NCBI GenBank assembly: GCA_028023455.1
Contig: JAQFVV010012405.1
Span: forward strand, 5,417,334 to 5,481,333
Direction of reading: 5' to 3'
DNA length: 64,000 nt
Origin: Epiperipatus broadwayi
Lineage: Eukaryota; Onychophora; Udeonychophora; Euonychophora; Peripatidae
Below the pieces are notes generated by a model, which was not told where the DNA came from, did not search any database, and saw only the letters and a list, made by a program, of their open reading frames with translations. Shown piece after piece: positions 22,674 through 35,208 of this stretch. Numbering within the stretch: the first letter of the stretch is position 1; each line of letters starts with the position of its first letter. The position numbers were made by a program, and so were the translations under genes.

Positions 22674-24184
22674 GTAATATTAACATTATAGATTTAGCTA
22701 CCTTGTAAAGTAAAATCCAAGATGTCTTCCCATATATTTTTTATAAAATTTTAAAATACTTGTAACAATTTTAAAAAACATGGTTTTGTATTTAATTATA
22801 AACTCAAATACGCATAAAGTTAACTTTTAAAAAGAATGCTACACTAAAATATGTAGTATTATCAATATGTGATTAAATTAATTAAAATAGGATAAGTAAA
22901 ACAATAATTATAGTATTATATACATAATATTAAAACTACTTACAATAATACCATAAACTTTCTAGGTAACTCACTGCATTTAGCTTTATTAATTTACTGG
23001 TATTCACTGAATGTTTTTTTTCTATTTGTTTATAAATATGTATACAAATTAATTCATATGAAATACTTTCAGTGCATTCTGCTATCTGAAATAAATATCA
23101 AATATCAAATCAGCTCTATATATTTTTTTGAATTAGTTATTTTGAGTTGCAGGCTCTAATATGTTTATTCACAGAGGGCATAACTGGAAATTTCTTAACA
23201 TTTGAGGTGATTTGATATTTAAAATTTATTTGTTTATTATAAAAAATTAAAGATCATCTTTGAAAGTTTGTTTGAATAATAGAAGTTTTTGAATAATAGT
23301 TGTTTGGAATAATAGTATTCTACATTTTTCTTATGTATGAATTGTTTTGTTTAACACATCATTTTAAATATGTAGATAAAAATAGCCTCTCCTAAAATAG
23401 TTAACTGCAGAGCAAAGGCCTCTCTACAGTCAGTTTTAGAGGGAATACTGAATATGAAAAAAATAATTGATCATTTTACTTTTTAGCTAAGAATAATTAC
23501 ATATCTATTTACTGGTCAATGTCGAATGATTAACTAGGTTAATTGTTGGCCAGCTATTTGAAAATCTGAATTCAAACCCCAGGTTTAGGCATAAGCTCTT
23601 TTAAATACGTAACAATAGCCTTTTCAATAATTTTTAAAAATCACATCAAACAAGGCTTGCCTTAGATGCTAAAATGGATGGGCTTGGTCCTATGTATCAA
23701 AAATCTTTCTAAATACATATATTATAATAATTCATCTGTATATGATCTAATTGCAAAAAGATCTAAAAATTAGAACTAGATAAAAGTAAAAATTTCAATA
23801 AATAAAAAGTACGTAAATAAAAAATGCTTATGAAAATAATTATATTATAAAACAACAGCAATATATTTAGTGGGGGGGGGGACGTATGTGAGAGAGAGAA
23901 TGACGTTTATGGTTGCTTATTATTACATCACTGACATTTCAATAAAATTTCACTTGCCTTCATTTGCAAGCATGAACAGATAATGTTGCTAGAATCATTG
24001 GTAAATAAGACCTAAATCTCTCCATAATACTAAGTAACTACATACATGGAAGATCTGAAAACATTATTCACATATTTTACTCCTGAAGTCCCTTTGTTTT
24101 AATACATGATATATTCATAACTATTGATTACTCAATAAAATATGGAAAGTTGTATGCCAGGAATAATAAGTGATGAAAAATAAA
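22674..24184. other. AT-rich non-coding stretch
   Basis: Contains an 11-base G run near 23871-23881 followed by GAGAGAGAG. Around 23560-23590 CTGAATTCAAACCCCAGG is, on the minus strand, similar to a tRNA B box and may mark an old tRNA-derived SINE. Nothing else is recognised. Confidence 0.45.
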
Positions 24185-24490
24185 ACAAAGAACAACAAAC
24201 AGGGATTACTGACATCCCTGAAAGAATTAAGAGACTGAAAGGAACCTGGGTTGAAGATATTACTAAAAAAAAAAAAAACTAATAGTTGGGCAGTTGAAAT
24301 TTTAAATTGGATCCCAAGAAACTAAAAAACCTAGCAAGAAATTACATGCTAGATGAATGGGTGAAATAAGGAAGTTTGCTTATACGATGTGGAAAAAAAA
24401 AGATTGGAGATCAAAGAAACTGGATTTAACTTGGAGAGACTGTAAACTCTTCAATGGATTGCCACTTGTTGAAAATGATGATGATTCATA
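24185..24490 (+). pseudogene. RTE-type LINE 3' fragment
   Basis: Translations in shifting frames give TDIPERIKRLKGTWVEDI, WAVEILNWIPRN and FNLERL, the C-terminal segment of the RTE-like polyprotein also seen at 47690, 49500 and 60600. The fragment ends at GATGATGATTCAT, comparable with the GAT-repeat tails of the other copies. Frameshifts and an A-run show it is dead. Confidence 0.75.
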
Positions 24491-25452
24491 AATTATAGAT
24501 CCGTGTACCTTATATGTGTGAATGACAAAGATATCTACTGTTTCTAAGAAATTTAACATAAGTTCATTTTAGCTATTGAATTAATCTAAGAGCAGTCTGA
24601 TTGTACATATATATATATGCCCACGCATTCAAGTACCCTATTGTATAATTTCTAATGTTTTAAAATAAGCAGATGGCATTTAATGTAATTTAAAGGTAAA
24701 AAATAAGCAACAGAAAAGTAGTTGAACGCAACACGCACTAGCATTTGCTCATCACGCACTAAGAAAAAATAATACACTTATTTGATCGCACTGTTACCGC
24801 AGCAATAAGTAGTTAAAAAGATAAGCTAAATAAAACTATAAAGAAAACTATTATAATTAGTAAATTATCTCCGCTGTCTGATCTTTTTGATGATAAGGTT
24901 CAAAAGTGAAGTAGGTATTGAAAACAAAGACTGCTTTTTTTTTTTTTTTAATTTTCCACGTAGCGCACAAACGCTTGAAAACTAGATTTCTGCAACTCTC
25001 AACAGATTTTGTTGGAATAATAGTTTTAAGCCACAAAGTACTTTAAATTAAAGTAGTAAATAAATAATTTAAACCACTTTGTAAAGACAATACTCAAGCC
25101 AAGTAAAAAGTTTTATTTTATAAAAAGATAGGAAAATACTTGAAAAGAAAATTACATATGTTTTATAGCAAAAATGAAGTAGAGAATATGGTTATCAAAC
25201 TTGTTAACTATCTGACGTGATTAAAAAATAAATAAATAGAAAGCGATTAACTTTAAAATAATAATTCGAAAAACAGGAATTAAAGTCAAATAACATTGCT
25301 TTTCCATTAAAAAGAAGAAAAAGAAAGGAAACGCTACGTTTTTGTCTTTTTTTTTTTATTATATAAAAAAGTGCTTTTATTACCGTACTTCATATAATTG
25401 TTTGTAGACATTAAAATTATATAAATATTCTGTCTATATATTATAAAACGCC
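24490..25452. other. Non-coding stretch with scattered CpG
   Basis: Contains several CpG-containing motifs (GAACGCAACACGCAC, CATCACGCAC, TTGATCGCACTGTTACCGC at 24720-24800; ACGTAGCGCACAAACGC at about 24958-24974). No exon or element is recognised. Confidence 0.4.
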
Positions 25453-25623
25453 AATTTCTATTTAAATATGCTCTTATGATTACAATTAATGAATATGATT
25501 TAGCAAATACCAGATGCCATACTTAGATATAATTATTTTCATTTATTGCCTGTATCTCTTTATTTATAATATTCACTATTCAAAACTCTTATAATAATAA
25601 CAAAAACAATAATAATAATAATA

Positions 25624-25676
<53 letters not shown>

Positions 25677-26366
25677 ACTAAAGATTAGCCTTTCAAGCTA
25701 ACGTACATGCGCTTTTTACCAATGTTAATAATAATAAATGAATACTTTCATTTCCAAGATAAAGTCTTTGCGAAGGAATAAATGAATCCACTTATTCATT
25801 CAACTCAAATGCTTATATATGGGCAAATCTTAAGTACTGGATATGAAAGCGTGAGGATAAATCAATCACTTTAAATTACTGTTTACTATGTCTGAATGAA
25901 TGACGTCAACGAAATTATCTAGAATTTATGAAACGTTACTCTTAAATGTACGTTAGCTTGAAAGGCTAATCTTTAGTTTATTACAATTTATAAACATAGC
26001 GCTATATAAATAAATGCCTCATTTACATATGTTTAGTTTCATTTAAGAGTAACGTTTCATAACTTCTAGATAATTTCATTGACATCATTCATTCAGACAG
26101 AGTAAACAGTAATTTAAAGTGATTGATTTATCCTCACGCTTTCATATCCAGTACTTATGATTTGCCCATATGTAAGCATTTGGGTTGAATAAATAAGAGG
26201 ATTCATTTATTCATTAGCAAAGACTTTATCTTGTGTTGGAAATGAAAGTATTCATTTATTATTATTAACATTTGTAAAAAGCGCATGTACGTTAGCTTGA
26301 AAGGCTAATCTTTAGTTTATTACAATTTATAAACATAGCGCTATATAAATAAATGCCTCATTTACA

Positions 26367-26412
<46 letters not shown>

Positions 26413-26567
26413 ACTAAAATAATTATTATTATTATAATAGAAGTTTTGAATAGTGGATATTATAAATGAAGAGATATAAACAATAAATGAAAAGAATTAT
26501 ATCTAAGTATGGCATCTGGTATTCATTAAATTAAATTCATTAATTGTAAGCATATTTAAATAGAAAT
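25453..26567. repeat. Giant foldback, about 1.1 kb, with internal ATT microsatellites
   Basis: Outer arms starting ATTTCTATTTAAATATGC and ending GCATATTTAAATAGAAAT continue inward through ACCAGATGCCATACTTAGAT and its complement, then mirrored ATT/TAA microsatellites (about 25610-25676 and 26368-26411), then AAAGATTAGCCTTTCAAGCT, ATGAATACTTTCATTTCCAA, TATGAAAGCGTGAGGATAAA and GAAACGTTACTCTTAAATG with their complements, to an apex at about 26000. In addition, an 80-bp block from GTACGTTAGCTTGAAAGG to CCTCATTTACATAT occurs as a direct repeat at about 25948-26029 and 26287-26370. Arms are unusually similar. It is non-coding. Confidence 0.85.
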
Positions 26568-26589
26568 AATAATAATACTAAATTAACCT

Positions 26590-27910
26590 ACTTATTCAAA
26601 AGCTCACTAACATCACCATTCTGCCTACTCTGTTATACCTGATGACCAATCTCATTTTGAATGGTGAGCTGCACATTACTCTTAATGGTAGTAATTCTCC
26701 ACCCTTCAATCCTATGCAGTCAATTTCACAAGAGTCATCTCTAAGCTCATTACTTTTACACTCCACTTAAATCATCTTTTACAACAAATACAGAATAAAT
26801 TTACCAGAATCCAAATTCCACACACCCAGCAATACATCCTCTTCGTAGCCTACATGGATGGCATCACTATCTTCCTGACTTCTAAGAAACAACTCCCCAT
26901 GTCGCAAACCATTTTAAATGGCTATACAGCAGCCTACAAACTGTGATTTAATCCCAAAAAACTGCTGCATGGACTCTATTCACAAAAAAATCATGTGACC
27001 AAGTTTTCCAAAAAAATCCACTTAATTCTTAGGCTTTCCCTTTTACAAAGGCTCCCTTGTTATTAAACTCACAATACAAACCAAGTTACAAGATTCTGTA
27101 CTGAAAATTACTAACTCACTTTCTAAGACATATTTATCAATTTACTCCATGATACACCTGTTCAATAATCTTGCTATAACTAAAATTGCATACTATATAT
27201 GCATCTATTACCAAATTTTCAAAGATGTTCATTCTGCCATTGACTCCATGTGCAATAAATTGCTCTGGAGCTGAAAGACCACATCAATATTTATAAAACA
27301 GCTTATCCAATAACCTATGTTCAATTATCTAATATTGCACAGCATTTGGGAGTTTCTATACAGAAAAGCCACTAACTTAGTAGCAACTACTATCAACTGA
27401 TTCTAAAACCTCCAGTGCCTGCTGAAAGTAACCCCTACAGGTAAACCTCATTTTTTCAACCCCATATCTCACAGATCTTAGTCACTCAATCCTAGTTACT
27501 ACCAACCAGATCAGCCTCTTTCATAATTTCATATATCCTTATTGGCAAACATATAACCTGCCTTATCCTAACCCTAGTGTTGATTACCTCCTCCCCATCC
27601 CCATGCTGCCAACATCTTTTTTTCTGTGGTATCATCATCTGTACAAAAATATTGCCCCATTCTGTGACCTATGCCATAAAGTCAAGGAGATTCAACAACT
27701 TCTTCTCAAGTAACTGCTTAGCACTAAATTCCAAATGGAAAATTATGTTAAATGCATACAAGCAGCCCACTATTTTTGAACACCACATAACTCAATCCTT
27801 CCAAAGATTACACATTCCTGTAACACATGCATTTCACATTTATCCTGTTTACCTTTTGGTGCACCTGTTGTATCTTTTTGTTATGCAACACACCAGGTGG
27901 CATCCATCCA
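26590..27910 (+). pseudogene. LINE reverse transcriptase relic, possibly L1/Tx1-like
   Basis: Plus-strand frames give AYMDGITIFLTSKKQLPMSQ, TILNGYTAAYKL and FNPKKLLHGLYSQ (26848-26990), matching the region around the catalytic YADD box of LINE reverse transcriptases, here YMDG with an aspartate lost. Further downstream AITKIAYYICIYYQIF, HSAIDSMCNKLLWS and FCDLCHKVKEIQQLL resemble the C-terminal thumb and cysteine-rich region. Several stops and frameshifts are present. The affiliation to the L1/Tx1 group rests on motif memory only. Confidence 0.6.
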
Positions 27911-28410
27911 CATTTATCAATGAATTAATCTGCTAAAAGAAGCCCCCCCCCAAACAGTTTTGTGGTGACTTGGTCATTCATTAAAGAGCAGTCAAACCTA
28001 TAAGGATCCACAACCACAGTAGGCAATACTAACAACCTTTATGTATATTTCATCTGCTTCATAATACAACTACCTACATGAAAAACTATGTTCCAGACAC
28101 TCATTACAATAGTTCAATACCACAGAAGGCTATCTAACCAGCCAGTCAAGCTCAATGCAAATGAACGTTAATTCAAAAGTGTTCATACATTTTTTTTATG
28201 TTATACAAAAAAAAGTATCATTAACAACAATCATATACAATTACCATTGTTCACATAATTGTACTGTAATCAGCAACTTTAATCAAATTTATATAATAAC
28301 AAACAATCATTATACTTGAAATGTCTTTGTAACCCTGATAAAACCCTTGTAAAACATTTATAAAACCTATGTAACACATTTTTGGTCAATAAAATATATT
28401 GTTGAAACAT

Positions 28411-28800
28411 AATAACAATAATAATGATGATGATAATGATAATAATAATAATAATAGTAATCATCATCATCAAAAACCATTATCAATCCACTTCAGGCTG
28501 AAAGTCTCTCCAAGTTCAATTCATCTTCTCCGATCTTTAGCTTTTCTTCTCATCATCTCTGAACACTTTCTTGTTTCATCCATCCATCTCACATGTGGTT
28601 TCTTTCTGGGTCTTTTACACTCTCTTGAAATCCAGTTTAAGATTTTAATTGTCTATCTATTATCATCTCTTCTAGAAAATGTCCAGCCCAACTCCAATTC
28701 AGTCTTTTAATTTATTCAATGAGGTCAGTAACACCTGTTTGTTATCTTACTCGTATATGAGTTTTTGATGCCTTCTTGTTACTACCATAAACCTAATTAA
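28411..28800 (-). pseudogene. RTE-type LINE 3' end with ATT/GAT tail
   Basis: On the minus strand the sequence ends in a tail of GATGATGATG and TAT/TTA triplets (28472-28411). Upstream, ATTATCAATCCACTTCAGGC and CTCCAAGTTCAATTCATC are the complements of the end of the RTE unit seen at 47860-47900 and 49265-49300. Coding remnants run leftwards from about 28800. The plus-strand open frames here, including an N-rich one, are shadows of the tail. Confidence 0.75.
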
Positions 28801-29059
28801 TTCTAAAAACTGCCTGTTTTTTTTTATCTTAAGACGTTGGATTTATAATGAAAATAAAAGTTTTAATTTTGAAATTTGAAAAATTCACCAATCTAAAAAA
28901 AAAAAAAATCTGGAAATTTGTATTTCTGATTAATGGTGTTTTACTTGTACATAATTTCTTCTTTTTCTATAAAGAGGCTTCAAGTGTCTTTAAAAAAATT
29001 TTATTTTCTATTTTGTTTTGTTTATCTGTTTTGTTTTACTTTTGAAATATTTTACTATT

Positions 29060-29315
29060 AATATTTGTATTGAAACAGAAAAAATTATCCATACAGTAGT
29101 ACCACTCAGTGCAAGCCAGAGTAGTCAATGGATGCCATAAGGCTTGTGCATAAAATCTCTATACACAAGATAGGGATTTTATGCACAAGCCTTCTGGAAT
29201 CCATTGATTACTCTGGCTTGCACTGAATGGCACTATTGTATGGGGAGTTTTGCATGTTTTAATAACATGATATGAGCAAGCATAAGGAAATGAGGAGATG
29301 TGAATATTTGTATTG
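29060..29315 (+). mobile_element. Family A palindromic insertion with 13-bp TSD
   Basis: The insert 29073-29302 is flanked by AATATTTGTATTG on both sides. It begins AAACAG, the shared 5' boundary. The left half (CATACAGTAGTACCACTCAG, TGCAAGCCAGAG, GCTTGTGCATAAAATC) and the right half are near-perfect reverse complements meeting at about 29165, so transcripts would fold into a long hairpin. The ribozyme-like interior is absent: the inversion joint excludes it. The 62-codon minus-strand open frame is incidental. Confidence 0.85.
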
Positions 29316-30260
29316 TGAAACACTATATAGAATAATGTTGAACACATTCTTGTGTCATTAGTAAAATATTCACACAGCTAAAAGAAAACAATTGTAAACT
29401 AATCTATCTTCTCACCCAATATCATATTTGCATGTCTGTGTTTCATTAAATATAAATAATAAGTCATTTCAGATATGCTCTTAATACCAATAATATTTTT
29501 GTTTTTTTATTTAAATTGAGTGTTTGATTGTCCAATAATTTTCTTCAGAGCTGTTAATATATAAACATATAAATGTATATGTATAACTGATATAATGTAT
29601 ATTGAAATATCTGTATTTAATTTTATATGCATAGTATAAAATATAGTACATTATCACACATTAAGGAAAACTGTTGCACAGTCAAAACTGTCATCTAAAT
29701 ATAAGGAGTATAAGAAATTACTTAGTGTTCAGTGCATGCTTGTAATGATTTGATATTGTCAATTATAAAGTTCTCTTTGTATTATAATGAAAATATTATA
29801 AATGGGCAAAATAAAATCATTTATAAAATCACCAAGACTTGACAATATATTTATTTTTTGCATTTTAGTATTTTAACATCCTATAGTGCCAATTTAAGTT
29901 AATAGCTCAAAATTTTATATTTGTACTAAAATTTTTATTTAATATTACAAATCAATAAATTATATTTCATTTATTGGAAATATAAGTTTACAAATAAAAA
30001 ACATTCTAAAAAATTGTATTTGAACTTTTCAAATATAAAAAACAAACAATAAAGTGAAATATGGGATTAATAAATATTTTCTTATTAGACAATTACAGTG
30101 AAGCTGATAAAAAATAGATAATTTAATGAAATTTTTGTTGATTAAATTTTATTTTTTTTATATGTGAAGAAATTTTTATTAAGTAAAAAAAATTATGTTC
30201 TCTAAATTAAAACTGAATTTACAATTATTAAAACATCATAAAAATAATGTACTGTGGTAT

Positions 30261-31262
30261 TTAACTACTAAACACCACATGATCATTATTTCCTATGCTT
30301 TACACAAGCTGTTAAAACAGTGGCAAGACTCTACATACTTTAATGTCAACCAGAGTAATTAGTGGTTGCAAAAACATTTGTACATAAAATTTCTATCTGG
30401 TGCTTACTCATCCAATATTCCCAGACTAGTTTCTAGCTTGTTATGGATCTGGAAGCACTGTACCTAGATCTTAGAATCTAATGTAACCCTCCAACAGAGT
30501 CCAAAATAAAAGCACAATAATGTTTTCAATCTAAACTCATTCACTTGTATATAGTCCAATAGATCTGAAACTATTTCAGAATCTATACACATTTTGGTGT
30601 CTTTGGTTTATTTAATAATCATAGCTGCCATCATCCTGTGGGCAGGATTAGTATTAAACCACTAAACATCACATGATCACTATTTCCTATGCTTACACAA
30701 GCTGTTAAAACAGAGACAAAACTTTTCATACAGTAGTGCCACCCAGTGCAAGCCAGAGTAATCAATGGATGCAAGAAGGTTTGTACATAAAATCCCTATC
30801 TAGTGCCTCCTCATCCAATATCCCCATACTAGTTTCAAGCTTGTAGATTTCATCAGTGTGGAGCATAAAAGCATTGTTCTTAGATCTTAGGATCTAATGC
30901 AACCTTCCAGAACTTACCTTGTATCTATTAAGTCAACAATAAAACAATAAGCCCAAACTGAAAACATAATAATGTTTTTAATCCAAGCTAATTCACATCC
31001 ACAGTCATGAAAATATGAATTCATTTCAATATTGTTTTATTTTGATATCTTTGTTTTTTTTTTATATAATCATAGTCACCAACATCTTTTAGACATGATT
31101 GGTGGTAAAATATTAAAATACCACATTGTTACCATTTCTTATACTTGCCTAAGCTATTATAATAGTAGCATCTCCTTCCAAACAAACTGTAGTAATCAAT
31201 AGATTACTACAGCTTGCACTAGGTGACACTATTGTATGGAGAGAGTTGCTACTATTGTATTG
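30261..31262 (-). mobile_element. Family A tandem array, 2.4 units
   Basis: Three head-to-tail copies on the minus strand. The marker ACATGATCAT/C starts at 30278 and 30671, with a degenerate third at 31123, giving unit lengths of about 394 and 452 bp. Each unit contains ATTTCCTATGC, ACAAGCTGTTAAAACAG, GCCAGAGTAATCAAT, CATCCAATATCCCC, TTAGATCTTAG and ATAATGTTTT blocks in the same order. The third copy stops at a small inversion near 31200. A hammerhead-like core remains in the middle unit (30833-30856). Multimeric arrays of this kind are expected from reverse transcription of circular or concatemeric RNA, or from unequal exchange. Confidence 0.8.
30833..30856 (-). other. Hammerhead-like core in tandem family A unit
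   Basis: On the minus strand CTGATGA (30856-30850), then AATCTACAAGCTT, then GAAAC. The stem II segment is weaker than in other family A copies (AGGCCACAAGCCA). Both boxes are intact here. Confidence 0.45.
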
Positions 31263-33072
31263 CAAAACAAGTGCAAAGAAGAGCTGTCCTTTATATTCTG
31301 ATAGAGACAACATCAATGCTTAACAAATTCTTTTTATGGATGAATACAATAAATAATTTGTTTAATATGAAATTTTCAGATAAAATTTTAAAAGAAATTG
31401 GATGAAATATTATTTATTTTGCATGAAATATCCTGCTTTAAGAAGAGTTTCTTCTATAATGGTTACACGTCTATCATACAGACTGGATTAAGTGAATTTT
31501 AGTTTTGAATTTTTATTTTTTCAAGTATTTGGACCATTCCCAACCTAATTTCGTATCCAGGATTAGTTGACGAATGAGTTTTAGTATTTTTATTCAAGAA
31601 GTAAATGTTTCAAGTTAATTTGTTTTGGTTATATATATAATAATGCTAGTTGATTGCATAACTAAAATGCAGTTGACTCCATGATATTGACTTCACTTTC
31701 AGTAGGAAGTGCATTTAAATTGTATGACAGCTGTTATTACTTTTATTTTTTATTTTTCTTATGTAATCCAATAAGAGATCAATACAATTTAAATAGTTAA
31801 ATAATTAATAGTTTATAACCTTGAATCACATCAGACAATCAGTAGATTAAGTCTTCATATATTAAAATTTGGGGTGCCATTCTTAAAATCTATATATATA
31901 AATACATAAAAAGTATAATGGTTGGCTTCTAAATAGTTTATTGCAAAGCAAATAACACTAAATGTGGAAACAATTCTTACCAGGTTTTCTGTTTGACTGA
32001 TTATGAAAGTTTGAGGCTATTTCTACTCCTTATATTTCTTCTAGCTAAGAGTACCTCTGTATTAGTCAATAGTGAACAGTTATTTGAATTGGTTATGGTT
32101 TGGATTCAAATATAAGTCATAAGACAGATGAGTTTCCATTGCTCCATCAGACTTTTCTACTTTTATGATCTAAGATGGAAGTAATTTATTAAAAATATAA
32201 TTATTTTTATGTGGTTGAATATATGTTTTATGTAATTAATATAAATACATCATCAGACTGTATGGATTTTTTTGAATGTGTGGTGACTGCTTAAATCGCT
32301 AAAAATTACCACTTAAAGATAATGCTTTATAAATTCCAAAATCTGAACCTACCCTAGTATCTCTCTGAGGAGTGCCAGAGCATAAAATCATGGTCAGAGG
32401 GTTTGGAGGGGGGGGGTCCTTACAGAGATATTTTAAATGCTTTTTCTAGCTAAGCATTTTCACAAAGCTTGTTGAGGAATTGGCAATCCTCATTGTTTAT
32501 AACTTACAAGCTTAGGACTATGTGGTCATGTGATCTGCGACTCTTATTTTGACTACCAATTTGATTTATTTTTATTGCTGCTTTTTCAGTAACTTATAGG
32601 ACTTTTATTTTTATCTTACATATACAGTTGTCTCTACATAATGTAATAAAAACTACTTTACATTTATTGATAATAAACAACGGAACTTCTCTACCCATGC
32701 CATTTAATTTTAAGGCTTTCATGGATATACAAAATACACAGATGGTACTGAATACTATAGGATATATTTTTATTATCAATGAGTGCGTTTAAACGTCTTT
32801 TATTAATTTATTATTAATAAGATATTATATAATAGCCAAATTCTAAATTGTGACCTGCAATTATAAGTTTCATAGAATCAGTTTTAAAACAATTTTTTTT
32901 ATCAATTATATTATATCCCAACATCATTAGCCACAAATTAGAATAGGTTTGAGTCTTATTTAAATAAGTAAATTGTGAAAGATTTAAAATTTGTTAAATA
33001 TATTTACATATTTTTTTCACATTGCATATATCTTGCAATATAAAAGGGTACTGTAAAACAAAAAAAATGTGA
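31263..33072. other. AT-rich non-coding stretch
   Basis: No gene is recognised. A G run of about ten lies at 32409-32417. TTTGGATTCAAATAT at 32099-32113 is B-box-like but isolated. Confidence 0.45.
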
Positions 33073-33243
33073 TTGAACTATAATTTCAACAAAAAAAAGG
33101 TGGAAATCACTGCATGACCTTTTATTCTTTTAATCAAAAGATCTGCACACAGAATGAAATGGAAATGATGATTATATGTATTAAAAGAATAAAAGGTCAA
33201 GCAGTGATTTCCACCTTTTTTTTTGTTGAAATTATAGTTCAAA
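33073..33243. repeat. Foldback of 65-bp near-perfect arms
   Basis: TTGAACTATAATTTCAAC, AAAAAAAAGGTGGAAATCAC and TGACCTTTTATTCTTTTAAT are repeated as reverse complement on the right, separated by about 40 bp. It directly abuts the hammerhead-like motif at 33248-33290, whose usual upstream sequence is missing. Confidence 0.85.
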
Positions 33244-33247
33244 GAGA

Positions 33248-33290
33248 TTGCAATCTGAGCCAACTGATGAATGCTGATTTAGCATGAAAT
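33248..33290 (+). ncRNA. Best-preserved hammerhead-like core
   Basis: CTGATGA (33264-33270), stem II ATGCT/AGCAT (33271-33275 with 33281-33285), loop GATTT, GAAA (33286-33289) with no intervening nucleotide, exactly the canonical arrangement of the catalytic core. Stem I TTG/CAA (33248-33250 with 33261-33263) abuts the CTGATGA box, with loop CAATCTGAGC. The stem III 5' strand is not found: upstream sequence is the arm of the 33073-33243 foldback, so the cleavage triplet is not identifiable. It is therefore a partial ribozyme-like motif. Confidence 0.6.
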
Positions 33291-35208
33291 GCACAACTTA
33301 GGGATTATTTATCTTTTTTACGTTTTTGGTCAAATGCTTCAGTAAAGTTAAGTTTAATTATCTCTAAAAATAATATGTGATGAAAGTTTGATCTGACATC
33401 TGGACTGATGGATATTTAGGATTGAGCTAAAGGTGAAAGATGTACTAATAAAAACAAAAAACTTGCAAATAATTATATAATTAGTTGATTAAGTAGGTAA
33501 TATCCAATACCAAATATCAAAGTAAATGAACATCACTGAATTGATCAAATTGACTTGTTTTGATTTGCTTTATTCAGTTAAGAATTAGTTCAGAAGCTGT
33601 AGTTTTGAACTCTATCTATGCATAAAGTTCCACAAGGCAATGGAAATATTCATACCTGGGGAATACTTTTTTAAGGAGTAAACATGAAGGAAATTCTCAT
33701 TTTTGAATGACAATTGTTCTGGTGAAAGTAATTCTTTACAACCTGAAGCATGTACATGTGTTAATAGACTAATTAAAATATTTAAAAAAATGATTACAGT
33801 TCATTAAATTAAAGTGAGTTAAGCATTATATAAACTTGTGATATAAGTAATATTTTGGAATGATAAGTTCTCCATTCATTATATATAAATAATGTGCAAA
33901 GTCTTACAGCATCAGCATCTAATTACTGTGTAGAGAAAATACAGTCACAACACTGACTATTGATTTTTGATTGTGGTTTATTGATGACTAATGATTATTA
34001 TTTTTTGTATTGCTGGAGATGCATCTTATAGTTTTTTTCATGCTGACTCTCTGCTTTTATTCATCTGATATTTATTCTACATTCATTATATTTGATGATT
34101 TAGTCTCTATGTCAATTGTTAATGATTATGATCATTCTGTGGGATGATATGTTCCGATTTCCCCATATTACCCCAATATAATTTTCTACTTTTTCTAAGA
34201 AGGGGTAAATGGTATGATATGCCCAATATAATCCCTAAATTTTTTGCATCATTGCAATATATATGTCAGGTTTTTTAATATATATGGCATATTTGTATTT
34301 ATTACAAAAAATAGTAAAAAATATTATATAACTAAAATAAATTACACATTCATTTTAAAATTATTGAAATGGAAGATACGAATAAACTTTAAAATTATAA
34401 TGATTGCCAAGATAAATTTACCTAATTTCAATAAATCTATTAACAAAGTCTATCTGCTACTGATTTTGTTTTTCTTAAGATTTATTTTATATATTTTCAA
34501 AATTATATACATAGCACAGATTTAACTTAACATTTTTCCATGTTCTGTCAATATTTGGAAGCACCTCAGTGATGGCAATAACTATTCTTTCAAAATCTAT
34601 AAATAACCAATCCCAAATGTTCTGCCACATTTAGCTTAAAGTGATTTAGTTAAAAATATAGAACAGCCAGTCTTACTGTTCTTTATTAATAACTGGAATA
34701 TATATCATTAACTCTAAAACTTAAAATTTTCTCCACTAAAGTATATAAGACTATGTTTTGAAAATATCTTTTTTTTTTAATATTTTCTTTTATAATTATT
34801 TTTGTTTTCAATTTCCTTGATTCATTTATCAATTATATGGCATATTACAATCTCTATTCAATGATTTGATATATTCATCCCCTTTTAAATTACTTAATTA
34901 ATCTAAGAAGATTTACATAATTTGAGAAATGTCTTAGAAATCAACAACAATTATGCCAATTTGCTTCTGTTTCAAATTAAATATTGTTTAAGTATATTAT
35001 TTAACCCACAGTGGTTACAATGTGATATAGTAAAGTATGTAAATAACCAGAATTTCATACTGCCCCTAAGAAGTGTATTTGTTTACATAAATATTATTTC
35101 AAATTTGATTTTTTTATATATTAAACATTATTTACAATAAACATAAAATATTTTTATAAAATATAGATATAAAATTACAAAAATGGAGAAATAAAATTAT
35201 TTTGCATA
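33291..35208. other. AT-rich non-coding stretch
   Basis: Starts with TTATTTATCTTTTTT, the downstream segment of family C. Two open frames (34244-34525, 93 codons; 34922-35140) are I/K/F/N-rich with no motif and look like chance. Confidence 0.5.

Noticed and set aside
28279-28710. Open frames rich in I or in N/D/H at the ATT/GAT triplet run
   Set aside because: They are translations of the RTE 3' microsatellite tail and antisense of the LINE C terminus.
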